Positions 44,601-61,777 of a stretch of 64,000 nt of DNA are shown here, piece by piece. The notes beneath the pieces are model-generated. The model made no database searches. It was not told the DNA's origin and worked only from the letters and a program-made list of their open reading frames with translations. Source of the DNA: Quercus robur. Lineage: Eukaryota; Streptophyta; Magnoliopsida; Fagales; Fagaceae. How positions within the stretch are numbered: position 1 is the first letter of the stretch; each line of letters starts with the position of its first letter. The position numbers and the translations under genes are program-made. The stretch is taken from positions 11,104,330 to 11,168,329 of the forward strand of contig NC_065538.1 in the NCBI RefSeq assembly GCF_932294415.1, written 5' to 3'.

Positions 44601-47600
44601 GCCTTCAATATTCAATGAGCATTTTAACCGAAATTTTTGTCCATCCCAATATAAAAATGTGTTTAGTTCTACTAGATCTTTCTTTAGTACTATGGTTTCA
44701 AGCTTATATATGAAAATTTGAATATCTCTTCACTGGTGATGTAGAATTGGTTTATCTAAGCAACTTGGAGGTCCTTATCTTGCAATCTTGTAGCCTTAAT
44801 GGAAGCCTACCATTCAAGGGTAAACATTCCAACATCTATTTTTATTGATTTTCCGTTGATAGATCAATTAATAGCCTTAATGGAAGCCTACCGTACCCTA
44901 GTTGCCTACAAGCCATTTTAAAGACTTTTACTGACACAATTATTGTCAATTCTCTTGGTAGATATGGCAAATTTCAACCGTTTGAAGATTTTAGATCTAA
45001 GTAAAAATAATTTCACTGGGAGCATTACTCCATATATCGGAGCGTTATCTTCTCTCAAGGCTATATCATTATCTAGAAATGAACTCAATGGAACTTTAAA
45101 CACTCCAGGTAAGAATCTCCTACAAAATCAAGTATTTGCAATTTTGATTAGGAAGGAGAGTGAGAAAAATTAAAAGAGAATGGTGGATAACTTGACATAG
45201 ATCAATCCTCATTAGCTGCAACTTGGAGCATAACATTCAACCATCCACTTTTTCTAAATGTAAAAATTATTTTACCCCCACTTACCCAAAAAAGAATAAA
45301 TAAAAATTTTCATTTTAATCCCACAGGACCGACTCTACCCTTTGTTTAACTCATAATTGGGCCAATACGCCTAAGGCGACCGTATAGAATAAGGTCCCAT
45401 AATTTTGGTCCTATAGTGGTACAATATTATATTTTTGTAACAATTTTAAATAAAATATGTCACATACTTATTTAATTTTTTGTTTTTGAAAAGTGACGGA
45501 GCTTAGCTTCTCTTTTTATATTTTACATCTAGACTTATCTCCTACCTAAAATCAATTATAAGAAAGCCATTAGGAGGATTAGACATATTATCAGTTATAA
45601 ATAAGTTGTTAATAAAACTTAAATACAAAAATTTAATTAGTAATTTTGCGTCTAAAAAACAGTGACAATCTTATTGCTTTTGACAGATTTTTGTGCACTA
45701 AAGAAACTTGAAGAGTTAGATCTTGGTGGTAATAACTTTGAAGGAATCCTTCCTCCATGCTTAACCAATTTGACATCTCTTAGGTTGTTAGATATATCTA
45801 ACAACCTATTCAGTGGAACTCTGTCTTCATCTGCAATAGTCAGCTTGACATCTCTTGAGTACATTGATCTGAGTTATAATCTTTTTGAAGGATTATTTCC
45901 ATTCAGCTTATTTGCTAATCACTCTAAGCTTAAGGTGATTCAATTTTTGAGTGCCAACAACAAGCTTGATATCCAAACTGAAAATCCAAGTTGGGACCCT
46001 TTGTTTCAATTAAAGGTTCTAGTACTGTCTAACTGTAATATAAACAAGCCCACTGGCAACCTTCCTAAGTTTCTCTTGGACCAGCATGAATTGGAAGTTC
46101 TTGATATCTCTCATAGTAAGTTGAATGGAAGCTTCCCCACTTGGTTGCTCGAAAACAATACTGGACTTCAATTGCTAAATCTTCGAAATAATTTTTTGAG
46201 GGGTCAATTTCATTTGCCATCAGATTACTATATGAATCTCCTCCGGTTGGATGTTTCCGACAATACCTTTGATGGGCATCTTCAAGAAAATATTGGAAAG
46301 ATCATTCCAAAATTAAGATATCTAAATTTATCTCGAAACTATTTTGAAGGTAATCTCCCATCGTCCGTTGGTGACATGAGTAACTTGTATAAATTGGATT
46401 TGTCCTTTAATAATTTTTCAGGAGAGATACCAATGGAGTTGGTTGCTAATTGCACCTCCTTGCATATTTTGAGGTTATCTAATAATTACTTTCATGGAAA
46501 TTTTTTTTCAAAGAACTTCAACCTATCTATGTTATCTTATTTAGAATTGAAAAATAATCAATTCATAGGGACTCTTCCAGTGGTATCCCCTAAGATTTGG
46601 GCAGTCTTAGATATTAGTAACAATCACATGTCAGGTATAATTCCCGTATGGGTAATAAATAATACACTATTGGGTAAACTCGATCTGAGTAACAACTTTT
46701 TCGAAGGTCATATTCCGTGTGGAATAAGTTCAACATATGCAATGAACCTTTCTCATAATTTTCTTACTGGATCGTTACCTTCTTGTTGGAATCTACAGAA
46801 AGTTAAGCATGTACTTTTAAGTGGGAACAAATTCACAGGATCATTACCAAAAGCTATTCTCAATTCATCATCTCTTCTGACACTGGACATTAGAGATAAT
46901 GGCTTTTCCGGTAATATCCCTGAAGAAATTGAAAGGCTTTCTAACTTACGAGTACTTTTATTGAGTGACAACCATTTTAGTGGTATGATTCCAAAGCAGC
47001 TGTGTCGATTAAAAAAGATAGGCATAATGGATCTTTCTAAGAACTTTTTTTCTGGGACAATACCATACTGCTTTCATAACATAACCTTTGGGAAGCTAGC
47101 TTCTAGTGACTTTGTCTACACACATTATCGTTATTTCTGGAGCTCGGGTTTTTCCCTCCCATATAAATCTCTTATAAAAAGGGATTTTGAGATTCAAGGG
47201 ACAGAATTTAAGCACCTGCATCAAGTTGAGATCGAGTTTTTGACTAAATATAGGTCTAACTTGTACGAGGGTCTCATCCTTGATATCATGTCTGCATTAG
47301 ATTTGTCACTCAACCAGCTAATAGGTGAAATCCCACCAGATCTAGGACAACTATCTTCAATTCATGCACTAAACTTGTCCTACAATCAATTGATAGGTCC
47401 TATTCCGAAAACATTCTCAAATTTGACTCAGTTGGAGAGCTTAGACCTTTCTCACAACAATTTGAGTGAAGAAATTCCTTCAGTGTTGACTGATCTGACG
47501 TTTCTAGCAGTTTTCACTGTAGCTCACAACAACTTATCAGGTAAAGTTCCAGAAATGAAACAATTTTCAACATTTGAAGAGAGCAGCTATGAAGGAAATC

Positions 47601-47896
47601 CATTTCTTTGTGGTGCACCACTAAAGAAAAGTTGCCCCGATGCTGATGAATCACCTCCAACATCACAAAAATCTTCAGAGGCAAGTGACGGCAGGTGGTA
47701 TGAAGTTGATCTTCTAGGCTTCTTTACAACTTTTTTGGTATCTTGCATTATTTTCTTTTTGGGTGTAGTCAGTGTTCTTTATATTAATCCTCATTGGCAG
47801 CAACGATGCTTCAACTTGGTTGAGGATCGTATGTACTGGTGTTATTTTTTTGCTTTAAATACCCTAAAAGAGCTGTCAAGCCGTATGTGTCATTAG
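37920..47896 (+). CDS. LRR receptor-like protein (RLP), six-exon model, second exon boundary unresolved
   Basis: Probable cell-surface immune or developmental receptor without kinase. Exon 1 (37920-38298) encodes a signal peptide (about residues 1-24), the LRR N-terminal cap with paired Cys (GECCSW) and the first LRR. Later exons are about 44255-44424, 44745-44819, 44962-45108 and 45687-47896, each a block of LRRs joined through phase-1 introns. The long last exon (736 codons with stop) holds most LRRs, an island region, the C-terminal cap (NPFLCGAPL), an acidic juxtamembrane part, one membrane helix (near LLGFFTTFLVSCIIFFLG) and a short tail. This matches RLPs of the RLP1/RLP14/Cuscuta-receptor type. 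Oddity: exon 1 ends in phase 1, but the only nearby acceptor for exon 2 (44253-44254) gives the wrong phase and a stop. So either an unseen boundary is used or the gene is damaged. Intron 1 is 5.9 kb and contains a 3.5-kb hAT transposon. Confidence 0.75.
38341..38597. promoter_or_regulatory. GC-rich left subterminal repeats of the hAT element
   Basis: Tandem and inverted variants of CGGGCCGATTCG / CGGCCGAAACGGCC. They are likely transposase-binding sites and, being CpG-dense, a likely target of DNA methylation. An A-run follows. The frames on both strands here are by-products. Confidence 0.6.
39174..41511 (+). CDS. hAT-family transposase (BED finger, DUF659, hAT dimerisation)
   Basis: Two coding exons, 39174-40771 and 40860-41511, join across an 88-nt GT-AG intron to give 749 residues without interruption. 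A leader intron is likely at 38862-39147. The N-terminal BED zinc finger has C46, C49, H63 and C75. A DUF659-type core follows, with the DGWSDP motif near residue 240 and the TDNANVMKFAG motif near 300, which carry the probable first two catalytic acids. The C-terminal hAT dimerisation region, about residues 600-680, includes SCAERNWS with the probable catalytic Glu. The length is usual for autonomous plant hAT elements. The protein should bind the element's ends and excise it. Confidence 0.93.
41757..41863. promoter_or_regulatory. GC-rich right subterminal repeats of the hAT element
   Basis: GAGTCCCG and CGCACCC repeated several times, ending in the terminal repeat CCGTGCTACATAG. Confidence 0.6.
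42054..42359. mobile_element. Tourist-like MITE in RLP intron 1
   Basis: 306 bp. The trinucleotide TAG flanks both sides (42051-42053 and 42360-42362). The ends are GGGGTATGTTTGGAT and ATCCAAACCCCCTC. The interior is near that of the elements at 11434 and 24190. Confidence 0.75.
42363..44250. other. Remaining part of RLP intron 1
   Basis: AT-rich, no LRR-coding text recognised. Near 44110-44240 there is a decayed MITE-like palindrome (AAACCATGATACCAAAC, AACACTTTTTAAACC) directly upstream of the second RLP exon, a possible cause of the lost acceptor. Confidence 0.5.
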
Positions 47897-49759
47897 ATGT
47901 ACTCAATTTTTGTAAAAACCTTTCGTGGTAGTATTGATAAATACCTATGTGTATGGGTATGTTTGGTTTTGAATTGTTATCATGCTCTATTATGAAACAA
48001 GGAGCACACTTGCAGTACTTTTTCATTCGTATTGTAATTATTGTGACTACCTAATGTCATGTGCGGGTCTCTTATAAGTTCATTTTAAAATAATTCGTAG
48101 AGAAGTTTTTATATAGGCCATGTGAAATTTATTTTGTCGTATATAATATAATTAAAAATTAGAAAAATTAGTTACAATTATATTATATGTCATGAGGGGA
48201 AAAAAAAAAGACAATGTAAAATGATAAGAATTATATGATTATTTCATTGATATAAGAAGAATGTGAAATATGACTTCAATGAATTAATAATTATTTGATT
48301 ACCAATAGCCTGTGGCCTAAGGATTGCCTCCTCCATTGTTGGTTAAATTTCTATGGTTTGAATCCGTCCACCTTTAACCTTAGCAAAAAATAATTATTAT
48401 TTAATTATCATTTAACTTAAGCACAAATATATCACAATTGGATAGGACTAGGAGTAAGTTCAGATCATAAATTTTCCAGCAAATTTAAATTATTCTTGTT
48501 TAGAAAAATAAATGTTTGACTCTATTGTTTTTGGAAAAATTGAAATTTAAAAAAAGGTTAATTTTCCATACAATTTCTTTGGGGGTCAAGTTAGGTTTTT
48601 TAGACCCCTTGATTTTACAGCAAAATTATCAACTTCAAATAACTAATCCGTTATGAATTAATAAGTGGAAAATAATCTCTAAAAAAAGCTTCTTTTTTTT
48701 TTTTTTTTCATTGATCAAGTTAGTTTTCTTTTGACTTATTTTTTCTGATGCTACCAAATACTAGAAAACACGGAAAACTATCTTTACACAAAGTTTTCCA
48801 TTGAAATAAACAAAACGCTAGATTCAGAGATTGATTTCTAGGTTAATTGTCACAGATTAAATATGTCACCAATAAAGCAATAAAATAGTAATTTCAATAA
48901 AAAAATAACATAAGACAACAATAGGGTGACCCAACAAAACCTATGAAACATACCGTTTCACAGTAATAATCTAGAGGGATTTAACCTATCAATTCCAAGG
49001 TAAATTGACCCACTAGAATAGAACTGAAGTTTATATACTAGACTTAACCCTAAATCTTCCCTTTAAAAAAAAGACTTAACCCTAAAACTCTCTATTTGTT
49101 ACTTTGAGGTTTGGACAAGCAACTTTAATCTGCACTATGACAACAGTGTTGATTGTTAGTGGAGGCTTTGATCAACTCTTTGAAAAACTTAGGGTTTCTC
49201 TCTCTCTAACCTCTTTATAAGTCATGCTTAATGGGCCTTTATATAGACTCTTCATTAAGGTTACAAAAACTAAAAAACCCACATGTACAGTCAACTAAAT
49301 AAATCACGTCAAACCTAAAAATATTGAATTCGCAATTCTTGATCAACTGAACTTCGAATCAAACAGGGGTCGAACTCATCTCTCGATCGGTTGAACTTGC
49401 AATCAAACTTACAAAAACTCAGTTTTCTTCCACAAATAACTTTCGTCTTGGACTCATAATTTTACATTAAGAACTCAACAAAACTCAATCTTTTTATCAT
49501 TGGTTACCAACACCTAATCCGTTGGACCTAACATGTCATACTCGTATCTTAGATTTTCTTGTATAGTTTTAGAAAAGATAGCACTATTTTTCATGTATTG
49601 AATAATTGAATAGCCAATGTTTTCAGTGCAACTAAACACCAAAAATTGGTAAAAATATTTTCTAAAAAAATTTTAAAGGAAACAAACACAAACGTACGGT
49701 AAAAAGGGATGATGGGATAAAACAATTCAAAAATTCTTTGACAAAATTTTAGAGTGCGT
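47897..49759. other. AT-rich intergenic DNA downstream of the RLP gene
   Basis: No gene or clear element recognised. Poly-T near 48690-48708. Confidence 0.55.
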
Positions 49760-50790
49760 AGCCTTGTAGGGATATGGATCCTCTCCGTTTCAAAGAGAAA
49801 TGGAGAGTATCCATTTCATGGACAAAATCTATTTAAAATAGATCTAAGGTGCAAAATGTGTCAACTTAATTAAATCTTATTACTCAACTCATCAACATGA
49901 ATGTGGTTTTTCCTAAAAAATAAAATAAAAATAACTGTGGTTAAACACATTATAGGTTAACGTTGTTTTACATAAAAACCCAAAAGATTAGCATTATCAT
50001 TAAGCTTTAGTTTTTTCGCTGAAAGCTATTGGGTATGGTGGTGTTGTGGCCGTTGGAGTTGCTAGTAGTGGCAGTGGTGGACTTTTGCAGTGATGGTCTC
50101 ATCCTCTGAAAGCCAATTGCCATGACCGCAACCGCCAACCTCTTTCAATCATGACGCCTTTGTCGACAGTGGACTCGCGTTTTTCTTTCTTTTCCTTCTC
50201 CTCTAGGCCTTTGGCAGAAAACTTCACAGTTTTTGTTTTTGTTTTTTTTTTTTTTTTTTTTTTTTTTTTTGGCAAATTACAATTTAACCACTTATGGTTT
50301 GGATGAAATTTAAGTTGTCTATATGTGGTTTGAAATTTGACATTTTATCCACTTGAGGTTAGTTTTAGTTAGGGCTCCACAACCCATCTTTGTTAAAAAC
50401 ATGACTAGATATGTAATTTTGTTCCACTTTTATGTATCTTTCCTTAAAAAAAAAAACATAAAAATACAATATCAAATAAGATAAAAAATAAAAATAAAAA
50501 ATCCAGCGAAACACTTGTATCATGGGATTTCAAATCACATGTAGGCAACTTAAATTTCAGCCAAACATTGAAAATATGTGTGGGTGAAAAAGTGTGTGGA
50601 AATACATATAATGTTGTTTAAACATTGAAAACTATTGTTTAAAATATACTACCAAACAGCCCCTTAAATTTCCATCGCTCACAATTCATAAGTCCGTAAG
50701 TTGTAATTGCCATTTTTATTTTTTAAAACTAACCAATGTTAACCTTTTGAGTTACTAATTTTAAAAGATGTGGTGAAATTATAGCCCTTA

Positions 50791-51974
50791 GAGCATCCAC
50801 ATCAGTGGATGCAAACTTTTTGTCTATTTTGCACATAAAAAACTACTTTTTCTATTTTACACACCAATTTTTATAAAATATCCACATCAGTTTATCTATT
50901 CTACACATTTATTCAATAAAATATTTATTCTTTTACAATTTTTTATTATTTCCTCACTCACTACCCCTCTCTCTCACAGACCCAACACTACCAACGATCT
51001 CTCCACGCCTAGCCACCACCATCACCCACCCAACCACCATCATCAAGAAAAGCCAACCTACTCAATCTAGCTAGATTAACCCCTCTACCAAAAAACCCAC
51101 TGATCAAAGAATGCGAAACAAAGGAAAGCCAAATCATTACCCACCCAACCCGAAACCCACTGATCAAACAATAAGAAACAAAGGAAGAGTGAGGTGATCA
51201 TAGAGGCTTCGGGCGATCGGCGAGAGATTAGTGGTGGTGGCAATCTGCGATAGTGGTGAGAGATCAGGGGGCTGCAAGAGGTATAATGGTTTTGTTGGTC
51301 TGATGATTTGATCAAATGAGAAAAAGGGAGAGTGAGGTGAGAGTGAGAGCAACCAGAGACAAGGAGAGAGAAAAAAAATACTAAAATATTAAATGCAAGT
51401 GCTATAGTAACCATGAATATATGCACGGTTACTATAGCACTTGTGCATTTACGCACAATTTTACACCCACAAATGTGGGTATTTTTTTGGTTAAAATGTG
51501 GAAAATGAAAGGTTTTTTGTATTTTGCAAGACTTTGCATTTGCACAATTATTGTTTATGCACAATTTTGCACCCACCAATGTGGGTGTTTTTTTGGTCAA
51601 AATGGGCGAAAATAGCCAAATAGCACATTTTTGCAAACTATATTACAATCTACCATTGTTTCGAAAATATGTAGGGATTTACCACTTTTTGAGTACTCGA
51701 GTTTAACAAAATCGAGTTTTCCATGGTACTCGAGTATCATGAAAAAATTTTCATAGTATATTTTTTCAAAGAACTTGAGTTTTTGGAACTCGAGTTTCAC
51801 GACAAACTTGAGTTTCAAAAAAGTGGTAGATCTCTGCATATTTTCAAAACAGTGGTAGATTACTAATTTTTTTGTTAAATAGTGGTAGTGAGCCATTTTT
51901 ACTGTCAAAATGTGTAAAATGAAGGGCTTTTTTATTTTGCAATATTTTGCAATAGTTTGCTTACATGGATGCTC
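50791..51974. mobile_element. Tourist-like element, 1,184 bp including an insertion
   Basis: TTA is duplicated at 50788-50790 and 51975-51977. The ends are GAGCATCCACATCAGTGG and the inverse finishing CATGGATGCTC. It belongs to the same broad type as 32446-33608. The frames in it are not supported. Confidence 0.75.
51605..51903. mobile_element. Mutator-type MITE, 299 bp
   Basis: A perfect 9-bp duplication GTCAAAATG flanks it (51596-51604 and 51904-51912). The ends are GGCGAAAATAGCC and an imperfect inverse. The interior carries ACTCGAG dyads like the 34740 element, so the two are probably related. Confidence 0.8.
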
Positions 51975-52017
51975 TTAGATATCTTTGAAATGAATCTCAG
52001 CCTTAAATGGACACTCC

Positions 52018-53107
52018 GGGTCTGTATGGATAAGCGGTTTAAAAAAGTGCGTTTTCAAAAATAGCGTTTTTAAAATAAGCATTTTGAAAACAAAATTTTG
52101 AAAATCACAATATAACGTTTGGCAAACTTGTGAACGGTATTAGTCTAAAATTGTTGTTTCGGTTCAATTTACCAAAAAGGGCCCAGCGTTTGGTTTGTCT
52201 ACTATTTAGTTTGTCTACTAAATTATCATCCAAATTTCAATATATTAAAAAAATATAATTAAATACAACCAATTACATAATGTATTGTTGTATATTATTT
52301 TTAGATATAATAATAGTTTGTTATGTTCATTTGACAAATAAAGATAAAAAAGAAAAGTCATAAAAGAGTTTATGACCCATACCATTACATGACCACCAAG
52401 GGAGTCTAAATTTTGAGACTTCTAGTTTCAACCATACACGTGGTGGAGGTAGGATGGGTAATTGATAAATTTTGCTTGGTAAAATCAAAAAGTCACTCTC
52501 TGTGCTTCATAAAAATGACGAAAGAACTAATGAAGAAATAAAGAAAGAAGAATTGGAAGAAAAAAAGTAGAAGAGTTAGGATGCTGGAGATTTCTCTTCA
52601 AAAAAAAAAAAAAAAAAGGATGCTGGAGATTTAGAGATGAGCTAAGAAAAGTGTGAAGACTGCTTATTTAGCAAGTGCCTACCCAGATGCATCTGCCAGC
52701 GAAAGCTAGTGTTGTCTACAACTATATGGTGGTGCAGATTAGGTAAGTTGCTAAAATTACATTAAGGTTGAAGTTTTTTTTTGGGAGGGCAAGCTTGAAG
52801 GTGGCTCCGCCACTGGACAAAGAGCAAGCTTAAAGGTGACCAGTGAGGTTATTTGCTAGCGGGTGTTTTTTTCATTTAGCAAAAACTTAAGGGTGTTTTA
52901 GGTATTTAAACTTTAAAATGTATAAAGTGATTTGCGTTTTCAATGAAGTTTTTCAAAAAGCTATCCCGTATCTCAGTTTCAAAATGTAGTATTTGACGTT
53001 TTAAATAACGCAATTTTTAGTAAGATCTTTATACCAAACACACACGTATTGACGATTTTAATAAAAATGCGCGTTTAGGATTTCATAACAACCTATCCAA
53101 ACGGGCT
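52018..53107. mobile_element. Inverted-repeat element of uncertain class
   Basis: The left end GGTCTGTATGGATAAG mirrors the right end CTATCCAAACGGGC. GCGTTTT / AAAACGC text is repeated inward of both ends. No clear target duplication found. Contains no recognised gene. Confidence 0.45.
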
Positions 53108-53460
53108 GTCCATTTCTTTTTGAAATGGAGAAGATCCGGATCCAGCCTTGTAGTAGGTGATCGAAAAAGAGTGTTGCAACGATGAGCGAAGGTCCAACCG
53201 TCCAAAGCTCTACACCAACAAACCCAAAAAATGTAAGCTCAAATCATTTCTACGCTTTCCAAAAAAAAAAAACAATATTTTTTTATTTTTTTGAGAAACA
53301 GTAACAAGGGATTCTAAAAGCAACTTCAGTGCTTTTGTTGTTTTTGCTTTCAGTATTTTGGTTTTAGTATCTGACTTTTGATTGATCGACTGCTTGCTTG
53401 TGGTCTTTCACAAACAGCACAACTGAAACAAAAACCTAACGAGTTTCTTCACCATCAGCA

Positions 53461-55730
53461 ATGGACACTCATGAGTCTTCAGCTTTGCTACCTCAGCCAC
53501 CACCAAAAGAGTCATTTGCTCGGCGTTACAAGTTTCTCTGGCCTATGCTCGTGGCTGTCAATCTTGCTGTTGGAGGTCCCTTTCTTTTTCTTATTCTTCA
53601 GCTTTGTAATTCACTGTTTATCTTAATTTCCTATCTACATTAATATATGTGGGTGTTTATTTCGTATGCAAAGTGATTAAATTTATAAAAAGGTGTAATG
53701 GGTTTTAAGATTTCAGCTTCAAAGATTTGTTTTTTAAGCTTAACGGGTGCTTTTCATGATGTTGTTGTTGATGGGTACTCTGTTGTTAGGATAGGGTTAT
53801 GGTTTTAAATATCTCATTTTTGGAGGAATCCTTGATGGGAACGGAGGAATTCTGATTAAATGGGATTTGGTGTTCCATGGTTGGGCTTGTGTGGTATTTA
53901 TGATTCTCCTTAGTTGAGAAATTGTGTGATAATATGTTGACTCTAGCCTCTATGGATTTAGATCTTAATTGGTTATGTCATATGTGACATTTAATTACTA
54001 ATATGCACTATAGGAACGTAAATGTGTAAAGAGGGGAAATAAACATTTTATGTCTTGTGTGGGACTTATGATTCTCCTTTGATATCCTTGGACCAAATGG
54101 CAATGTCTCCACCAACCCTCCCCTTCCCAGTTAGTTGAAGTAGAGGCAAAATCACGGTTTGAATCCCATGTCTCAGCTGTGTCAGTTGTTTTTTTTCTAT
54201 TGATAAAAACCATTATTTCTCAACTTAAACTTTTAGTTCACTACAGGTTTTGATCCACGCTCCTTATAAATGGATGCATATTCCTTCATTTTGGAAATTT
54301 TGGAGTTTGTTGTTGTTGGAACTTCTTGTTTTGTTAAAATGGGAGTAAGAGTAACAGTAATAGCTCATGGCATTCTTCATTTTATTAGTACAGCCTTATG
54401 CTCCTTATAAATGGATGCATATTCCTTCATTTTGGAAATCCTAGAGTTTGTTGTTGTTGGAACTTCTTCTTGTTTTGTTAAAATGGGAGTAATAGTAATA
54501 GCTCATGGCATTCTTCATTTTATTAGTACAACCTTATGGTTGCCTAATCAGAGTAATGGTTTTGGCTATTTATCATGGAAAACAGCCAATGATCAAGTAA
54601 AAAACTTGTTTGTCTATCATTCTAAGTATAATCATTACAATAGGTGGGAGAAAGAGACACACAGGATGCAATTCTTGGATAATTTTTAACTGGTCATCTA
54701 AAGCTCTACTACTTGATATGATTAAAATCATATACCAGTAATTTTTGGCTTTATCCATGTCAGTGATGAGCAAATTGTTGGATAGACAGAGTTAGTATCA
54801 ACTCCTTAGGGTGTGCATATTGCATAGTATCTTGCATACTATAACAGTAAGTTGGATGGATTCATTCAACTCGCTCATTAGGAACTTATGAAGTTATAGG
54901 TGAGTAGCAACATATACTATTTGCTCAAACTCGCTTACCTACTTAACTAATTGTTGAACAAATATTAATGACTTTATAAGTAGGGGTAAGGATGCCTACC
55001 AATCGCCACTCTCCAACCCCACAAAAGTGCAATCTTTGTGCACTAGGTATGTTCTTTTTAATAACTTGTTTGTCTCAGTCAGGTTTGAGAAAGAAAAAGT
55101 GGAGTATAATTGTATAAAAGAAGACTTCAGGGGTGGTAAAACTGGTTTCATCACATTGACATCGAAGTAGACTGAGCAGTCTCATAAAGGAAATATATTC
55201 TTTACATGTTATGGTCCTATATAGTTTGAGAGGTATTTATATTTAGGTTTGTGGTCAAACTTGGTCTTTTCCCCCTCTGTTTGTGTGTAATTTTTCTATA
55301 AGTTGTTAGTCTTTTATATTTTAATCTAGATAAGTTGTTAGTTTAAGCTTCTGTTAACACTGTCTTGAAGCCTATCACAATCTAGGGCTCTAAATATGCT
55401 CCTTAAGAAGTTAAGAGTTTCTGTGAACTTTTGTTGCCTACCTCTTTGTGCAGACAAAGAAGAAAGATGAGCACATAGAAGAAGGTGCAACCCCAGTTTC
55501 TATCTCCGCTGCTAAAACTGCTCCTATTGCTGAAAAATCCTTGCACTCACCATCCGTTACAAAACCTGTAACGTTGCGGGAACCAATTCCAGAGGATTAG
55601 CAGCGTGAACTTTTCAAGTGGATGTTGGAAGAGAAAATGAAGATCAAACCAAAAGATCCTGAAGAAAAGAAGCGCATTGCTGAAGAGAGAGCCATTCTTT
55701 ATTCGAGCGAAACCTATCCCTAGTATCTAA
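53461..55730 (+). pseudogene. Small single-span membrane protein gene, disabled copy
   Basis: Exon 1 starts at the ATG at 53461 and encodes 38 residues: a Pro-rich head, an FARRYKF motif, then a hydrophobic stretch (WPMLVAVNLAVG). A donor follows near 53574. The last exon starts at 55454 after a good acceptor and reads TKKKDEHIEE onward. A premature TAG sits at 55598-55600 (in the place of Gln before RELFKW), and an 8-bp deletion near 55697 shifts the frame relative to the remnants at 6418 and 23705. I could not find the short middle exon that phase requires. The parent family is a conserved plant protein of unknown function. This locus is the apparent source of the exon pieces at the left of the window. 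Confidence 0.65.
54260..54541. repeat. Two tandem copies of a 141-bp intronic unit
   Basis: CTCCTTATAAATGGATGCAT recurs at 54260 and 54401 and the copies are nearly identical. The left-hand paralogue (about 840-975) has a single copy, so the duplication is local and later. Confidence 0.85.
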
Positions 55731-57537
55731 TTATTTAACACTTGTTCTCAAATTTAGAGATTACTATAAATGAATATTTTCTTTCTTTTTACATGAAGTT
55801 AAGTTTATCCTTATGTCAAATCTCTTCAAAGTTCTTTAAATCAGTGTTGTTCAATGCAAAGGATAATGTTGATAATAGTCAGTAAAATATAGCACCAAGT
55901 GGCAACTGGATACATTTGCTTTGCTAATTGAAGAGCAGATGATTCCTTTCTCTTTTGCATGTAACAAATATTGCATCATAAGATATTATGTTTTAGGTGG
56001 ACTCAAGGGGATCATATTCATGCCCAAATCACTCATATTGATGTTTAAGCCATCAGCCCTCAACTAAAAGATAACCATTGAAAATGATAATAACAATAAG
56101 CTCTGTACTTCATTCGTTTTCAATGACGAGGGATACAATTGCTGACCATTACCTTTATCAAATGGCCCAGCCAAGCCCACAATATTTACTACTATTATGT
56201 TTATGTTGGTGGGCTGGACTGAGATTAATTTACTACTTCTTTCAAACCAGCTCTTACACTGTACCAATCACATCGACGAGATTTAAAAGCCTTTTGAATC
56301 CTAGCTTAAAGTAAAATACTAAAATAATGTAATATTAATAGCAGAGGTTATTTTTTTTTGTTCAAGAGATTCAAAGACATTCATTATCCAAAAATCGACT
56401 ATGCATATTTAATTAATGAATATTAATAATTAAAAATCAAATTAAAGAATTTTTAATTTAATTAGATTTTTTTTAATATTAGGTTGCTTTAACTCACGAG
56501 AGTCAAAAGTATTAGCTCTAAACTAATTAATTTAATCTTACATGATTTAATTACTCAAAAAAAAAAAAAAAAGAGAAGAAAAAAGAAAAGAAAAAGTTTA
56601 TTTTTTTACTCTCTTTCAATAACTAAAAAAAAAAAAAACTTTCGAGAGATTTTTTTCTTTTTTTAAATTTCAAGTTTTCACATATGTATTTTAAGAAAAG
56701 TTAGAATTAGTTTTAATTTTTTTTTTTTTTTTCCTTTCAATATGTCTTATAAAATTCAACCTAAATATTTTCTATTTGTGTAATAGTTACTAATTTATGC
56801 TATTAATATCTGTTTGTCAAAACCATTTATTTTATTATCCTTTTTTTATTTCTTTAAAAATACTAAATATTAACTTTGATGTTTATTAATTTTTAAATTT
56901 CTTATGCCACGTGAGTACACAAATTACAAATCTTCTACACCATATTTTGTGTACCACTTTATATTCTACTAACCACTATTTGCTACATTTTGATTTCATT
57001 TTCTTTATAAAATAACTGAAGTTTAAATTTTAAAATATAAAGCAATCATACACATGGAAAGTAATAATTGATGGAACATAAAATAGTACAGAGAATTTGC
57101 ATTCAATATTTATCCATGTTGGTTTCTGTCCACTTTATAACCAAACAGATAGCATCATTATATAAATAAAACGTTTAAAATTATTTTTGAAAAAAACAAC
57201 ATAAATGAAGAATAAAACAATAACTATGACAAAATTTTTGTCAAAATTACATATACAACTTTTAGCTATGGGAAGACTTTTGCTCTAATGATGAGGACAA
57301 ATTTTTGTATGAGCTGGGCGTATAAATTGTTTGTCACCTCACTTGTGACTTGCCGCCTTACAAACAGTCACAAAATGTTGCAAGTTCTGTCCGCGCGAGT
57401 CAGTAGCTGTCCAAAGCCACTCTGCTACTGCAAATCCTGCATATCTAGTAGTGGGTCATTGACTTATCCTCAACTTGCAAGTTATTTTTTCTTTTTTTGA
57501 CATTGGTGAGATAATGTTTACACCTACTTGTCAACAG
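55731..57537. other. Downstream flank of the disabled gene; no further gene
   Basis: 55740-56160 is collinear with the starts of units A, B and C (after their exon remnants), with small deletions. The rest to 57537 is AT-rich, with poly-A and poly-T runs near 56560-56740. Confidence 0.6.

Positions 57538-61777
<4,240 letters not shown>

Larger units (their letters stand above)
49770..53143. mobile_element. Mutator-type non-autonomous element with nested insertions, 3,374 bp
   Basis: A perfect 10-bp duplication AGCCTTGTAG flanks it (49760-49769 and 53144-53153). The terminal inverted repeats are about 38 bp with 32 matches; they start GGATATGGATCC on the left and end GATCCGGATCC on the right. 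Inside lie the Tourist-like element 50791-51974 (itself carrying 51605-51903) and another inverted-repeat element at about 52018-53107. No Mutator transposase frame seen. Confidence 0.85.

Noticed and set aside
51085-51636. 183-codon minus-strand frame
   Set aside because: It spans the interior of a Tourist-like element and the edge of a nested MITE; translation is low-complexity and unlike any family I know.
57168-57500. N-terminal exon of the helicase, or a separate small gene at 57288-57500
   Set aside because: The translation does not resemble the expected helicase N-terminus and has no good splice sites.
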